From NCBI RefSeq assembly GCF_002379585.1, contig NZ_DFUE01000016.1, positions 92,149 to 156,148 of the forward strand: a DNA stretch of 64,000 nt, read 5' to 3'. Positions 61,958 to 64,000 of the stretch are shown one piece after another. Below the pieces are notes generated by a model. That model was not told the DNA's origin and did not search any database. It saw nothing but the letters and a program-made list of their open reading frames with translations. Source of the stretch: Pseudomonas sp. UBA4194 (GTDB lineage: Bacteria > Pseudomonadota > Gammaproteobacteria > Pseudomonadales > Pseudomonadaceae). The translations under genes and the position numbers were made by a program. Within the stretch, counting starts at the first letter, position 1, and each line of letters starts with the position of its first letter.

Positions 61958-64000
61958 ATCGTCTGCCCCGCGCCTGCAATAATGGCGACAACACCGGCTG
62001 CAGTCGGCCCAATTGCCTCGACCTCGTTGGCAATAGCCGCGTCCGCCTCAATCTCGTGGGCCACTTTGGTTTCGAGCCAGGCTAAGCCCTCGGCGATGTA
62101 CGTGGGGACTTTCCAGCAGTTGAGCGGCCCGCTTGCGAGGACCTCCAGCGCAAAGCGAGTCTTGTCGAAGTTCTTGCCGATCACCCTTTCGTGCAACTTC
62201 TCAGCCAGTTCCTCAGGGCTGTTTGGTGCGCGCTTCAGCTTGAGTCCGACCGAGCGGTTAGCCTCAGCCTGACACCAGTCGGAGTTCTCAAGACCGAAGG
62301 CCTCCTCAAGCGTGCGGCCGCAGAGCTGCGAGGTCGTGGCACCCACCGTCACCAAAACCTTGGTTTGATAGGCCACCCGAACCTCAGCGCTGGTCCCCTC
62401 GGCAAGCGATAGCGTTTTTTGCTCCGCCGTGACTTCCCAGAGTTCGGCAACCAACCGTTTCTTAGGGATCCAACTGATAAGGGTTTGGTTGGACGTGAAC
62501 GCACCCTCCACGTGAGCATGGCAGGTGCTGCCACGCTTCTTGGACCTCTTCTTGCCGCCCGGTGCTGCTTCGTCGTCGTCTTCGAGCTCGAAGGCCTTCA
62601 GGTCGTCTTCCTCGTTATTTCCGTCGAAAGCACCGGCTCCTGTGTCTTGCTCGGCGGCATTCTCGGCATCCGTCTTGACCGCTACGCTGTCCAGATCCGT
62701 GATGACCAGCGTAGTAAGTCCAACGAAGGCAATCAATTCCTGGAACCGATGCGCGAACGCGCCACCGACTTCAAGGATGGTTAAGGCGGAGGAACGCAGG
62801 CGCTTGGCCGCCGTCTCGATCATGGCTGGCAAGAGCAGACGCTCGACATTGCCCTCCACCAGGATGACAGCATCGGAAAAGAAGAGATCGCAGTGTGTCA
62901 GTTTCAGATACCGCTGCAAGAATTCGCGCGCTGGAGCGTCGGCCGCGCACGTCTTGAAGAGCGAAAGATTCCTTACCTCGGTGTTATGGTCCAACTGGTC
63001 GCTAACACGGCGAAAGTACCTAATGGGAGAGAACCCGCGCTCATAGAGAATGTGCGGGGAGTGCGTGGTGACAACGAGCTGCGTGAGGAAAAACGTTGCG
63101 TGATCGTTGGCATCCTCAAGGAGGCGCAAAACATTCCTGATGAAGACCTGCTGGATCTGAGCGTGCAGATGCGCCTCAGGCTCCTCGATGAAGACCAGAT
63201 GCAGTGGCGCCCGCTTGTCTTCCTCGGCTTTCCACTGCTCGTGCAGGTCGAGGAGTTCAACCACCATATAGACTAGGTTCTTGAACCCCAGACCATTGTA
63301 GCTGTCGGGCAGTTGCGCGGTGATCGCACCAGGAACCGCGTAGTGAACCTTGGAATCCTGCCCCAGGACGGTGGTCGGATCCAAGGCCGCCCGAATCACG
63401 ATCTCGGGGTTGTTGACGCCTGGATAGCCGAGTTTGGCGAGGCGCTTGAGAGTGTCGCTGAAGACTTCCTTCAGGTGGAAGTTCAGTTCTTTCTCCGAGG
63501 TATCGAGCGCTTTGAGCGCTGCATGGTCGTCGCCACGTTTCTCCAGATTGCGGTGATAGAAACGGCTCAGACGCCGCGACAAGCTCTCGGCGCGGTCGGA
63601 GCTGCCAGCATCCGGGTCATCGAGGTGCCGCTGCGCGCGCAGGAAGTCCACCCTCACCAGAGACTTGAGAATCGCCGCGCCACCCGGCTCCTTGCCTAGG
63701 GGCAGCGGCGCATAATCGACTTCCTTTGGCTGATAGCCGACAAATGCGCGCTCATCGAGCACGTAGTAGCGGAACGTATATTCTTTGCTCAGCTCCTTGG
63801 TGAGGTACTTCGTCAGACTTTCAGGCCAGGGCTTGTACTCGCCGGGATCCGCTAGCACCGCCGCCCCATTTTCCGCACCTGCCTCCGCACCTGCCTCCGC
63901 GCCTACACTGCGTCTGGCCACCAGGGCGTTCGCAGCATTGTTGGCCTTTTCATGCAGTTCGTGGAACTTCCGGACGAGTGCATGGGCGTCCTGAGGCTCG
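61954..64000 (-). CDS. OLD family ATPase/TOPRIM nuclease, GajA-like (5' end outside window)
   Basis: The visible 681 codons lack the N-terminal Walker A, which lies beyond the right edge. They show a Walker B and signature region (LHLVFIEEPEAHLHAQIQQV), the H-loop LVVTTHSPHIL and a TOPRIM domain with the metal Glu in VILVEGNVERLLLP and the Asp pair in LVITDLDSV. Between the DxD and the C-terminus lies an acidic stretch (EEDDLKAFELEDDDEA) and a basic one (GGKKRSKKRG), an unusual insert. It would sense DNA and cleave it. With the helicase it forms a class 2 OLD pair. The frame stays open to position 63999. Confidence 0.82.
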   Translation of the reverse strand, partial: EPQDAHALVRKFHELHEKANNAANALVARRSVGAEAGAEAGAENGAAVLADPGEYKPWPESLTKYLTKELSKEYTFRYYVLDERAFVGYQPKEVDYAPLPLGKEPGGAAILKSLVRVDFLRAQRHLDDPDAGSSDRAESLSRRLSRFYHRNLEKRGDDHAALKALDTSEKELNFHLKEVFSDTLKRLAKLGYPGVNNPEIVIRAALDPTTVLGQDSKVHYAVPGAITAQLPDSYNGLGFKNLVYMVVELLDLHEQWKAEEDKRAPLHLVFIEEPEAHLHAQIQQVFIRNVLRLLEDANDHATFFLTQLVVTTHSPHILYERGFSPIRYFRRVSDQLDHNTEVRNLSLFKTCAADAPAREFLQRYLKLTHCDLFFSDAVILVEGNVERLLLPAMIETAAKRLRSSALTILEVGGAFAHRFQELIAFVGLTTLVITDLDSVAVKTDAENAAEQDTGAGAFDGNNEEDDLKAFELEDDDEAAPGGKKRSKKRGSTCHAHVEGAFTSNQTLISWIPKKRLVAELWEVTAEQKTLSLAEGTSAEVRVAYQTKVLVTVGATTSQLCGRTLEEAFGLENSDWCQAEANRSVGLKLKRAPNSPEELAEKLHERVIGKNFDKTRFALEVLASGPLNCWKVPTYIAEGLAWLETKVAHEIEADAAIANEVEAIGPTAAGVVAIIAGAGQTI

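Noticed and set aside
1..64000. CRISPR array, tRNA, rRNA or prophage genes
   Set aside because: No regularly spaced direct repeats, no cloverleaf or ribosomal sequence, and no integrase or phage structural genes were found by reading.

Overview
The window reads as a chromosomal segment of a Pseudomonas, most likely of the P. putida group. Reasons: high-GC coding with Pseudomonas codon habits, an itaconate-degradation cluster in nearly the gene order known from P. aeruginosa, a pstSCAB operon, Pseudomonas-type REP hairpins, and small families typical of the genus (DUF2986, PA2169-type four-helix bundle, DUF6124). No rRNA, tRNA, CRISPR array, integrase or transposase was seen. Names come from reading motifs and gene order; no database search was run.

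Region 1 (1-20.6 kb) looks like ordinary metabolic chromosome. It holds an itaconate-type CoA cluster (ich, acyl-CoA dehydrogenase, MmgE/PrpD, ict, ccl), a reverse transsulfuration pair (cystathionine beta-synthase and gamma-lyase type enzymes), a Fic-like/HAD gene pair, and pstSCAB without phoU. A MHYT-GGDEF-EAL c-di-GMP protein follows, overlapping a DUF2986 gene. Then come RidA with a divergent LysR, and a LysR/MHS transporter/type II dehydroquinase set suited to quinate or shikimate uptake.

Region 2 (20.6-39.1 kb) holds a Tat-type amidohydrolase, an alpha/beta hydrolase with a GlxA-type regulator, an AraC gene with probable frameshifts, a luciferase-like oxidoreductase, and several regulator/efflux pairs. 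It also has an Old Yellow Enzyme, a lysine-rich disordered protein, a stress-type four-helix protein and a large hybrid histidine kinase. An ArsR-controlled quinone reductase/monooxygenase pair and a TetR/MFS pair have readable palindromic operators.

Region 3 (39.1-59 kb) is an accessory region with more AT-rich stretches. Working electrophile and xenobiotic response genes (TetR, Old Yellow Enzymes, SDRs, zinc alcohol dehydrogenase, glutathione S-transferase, alpha/beta hydrolase) lie among gene fragments: two LysR C-termini, three SDR pieces, a DUF6124 piece, an N-terminally short Fic gene and an Old Yellow Enzyme gene with an early stop. Repeats join these pieces. A segment of about 490 bp carrying an unknown 123-aa gene occurs twice, 4.58 kb apart. 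A 136-bp DUF6124 piece and a 29-bp element also recur, and a short family with core TCGGCCARAAGC is scattered through.

Region 4 (58.5-64 kb) looks like a defence locus: a GIY-YIG nuclease, a DUF6988 protein, and a two-gene module of an OLD-family ATPase/TOPRIM nuclease (5' end outside the window) with a UvrD-like helicase. That is the Gabija (GajA/GajB) arrangement.
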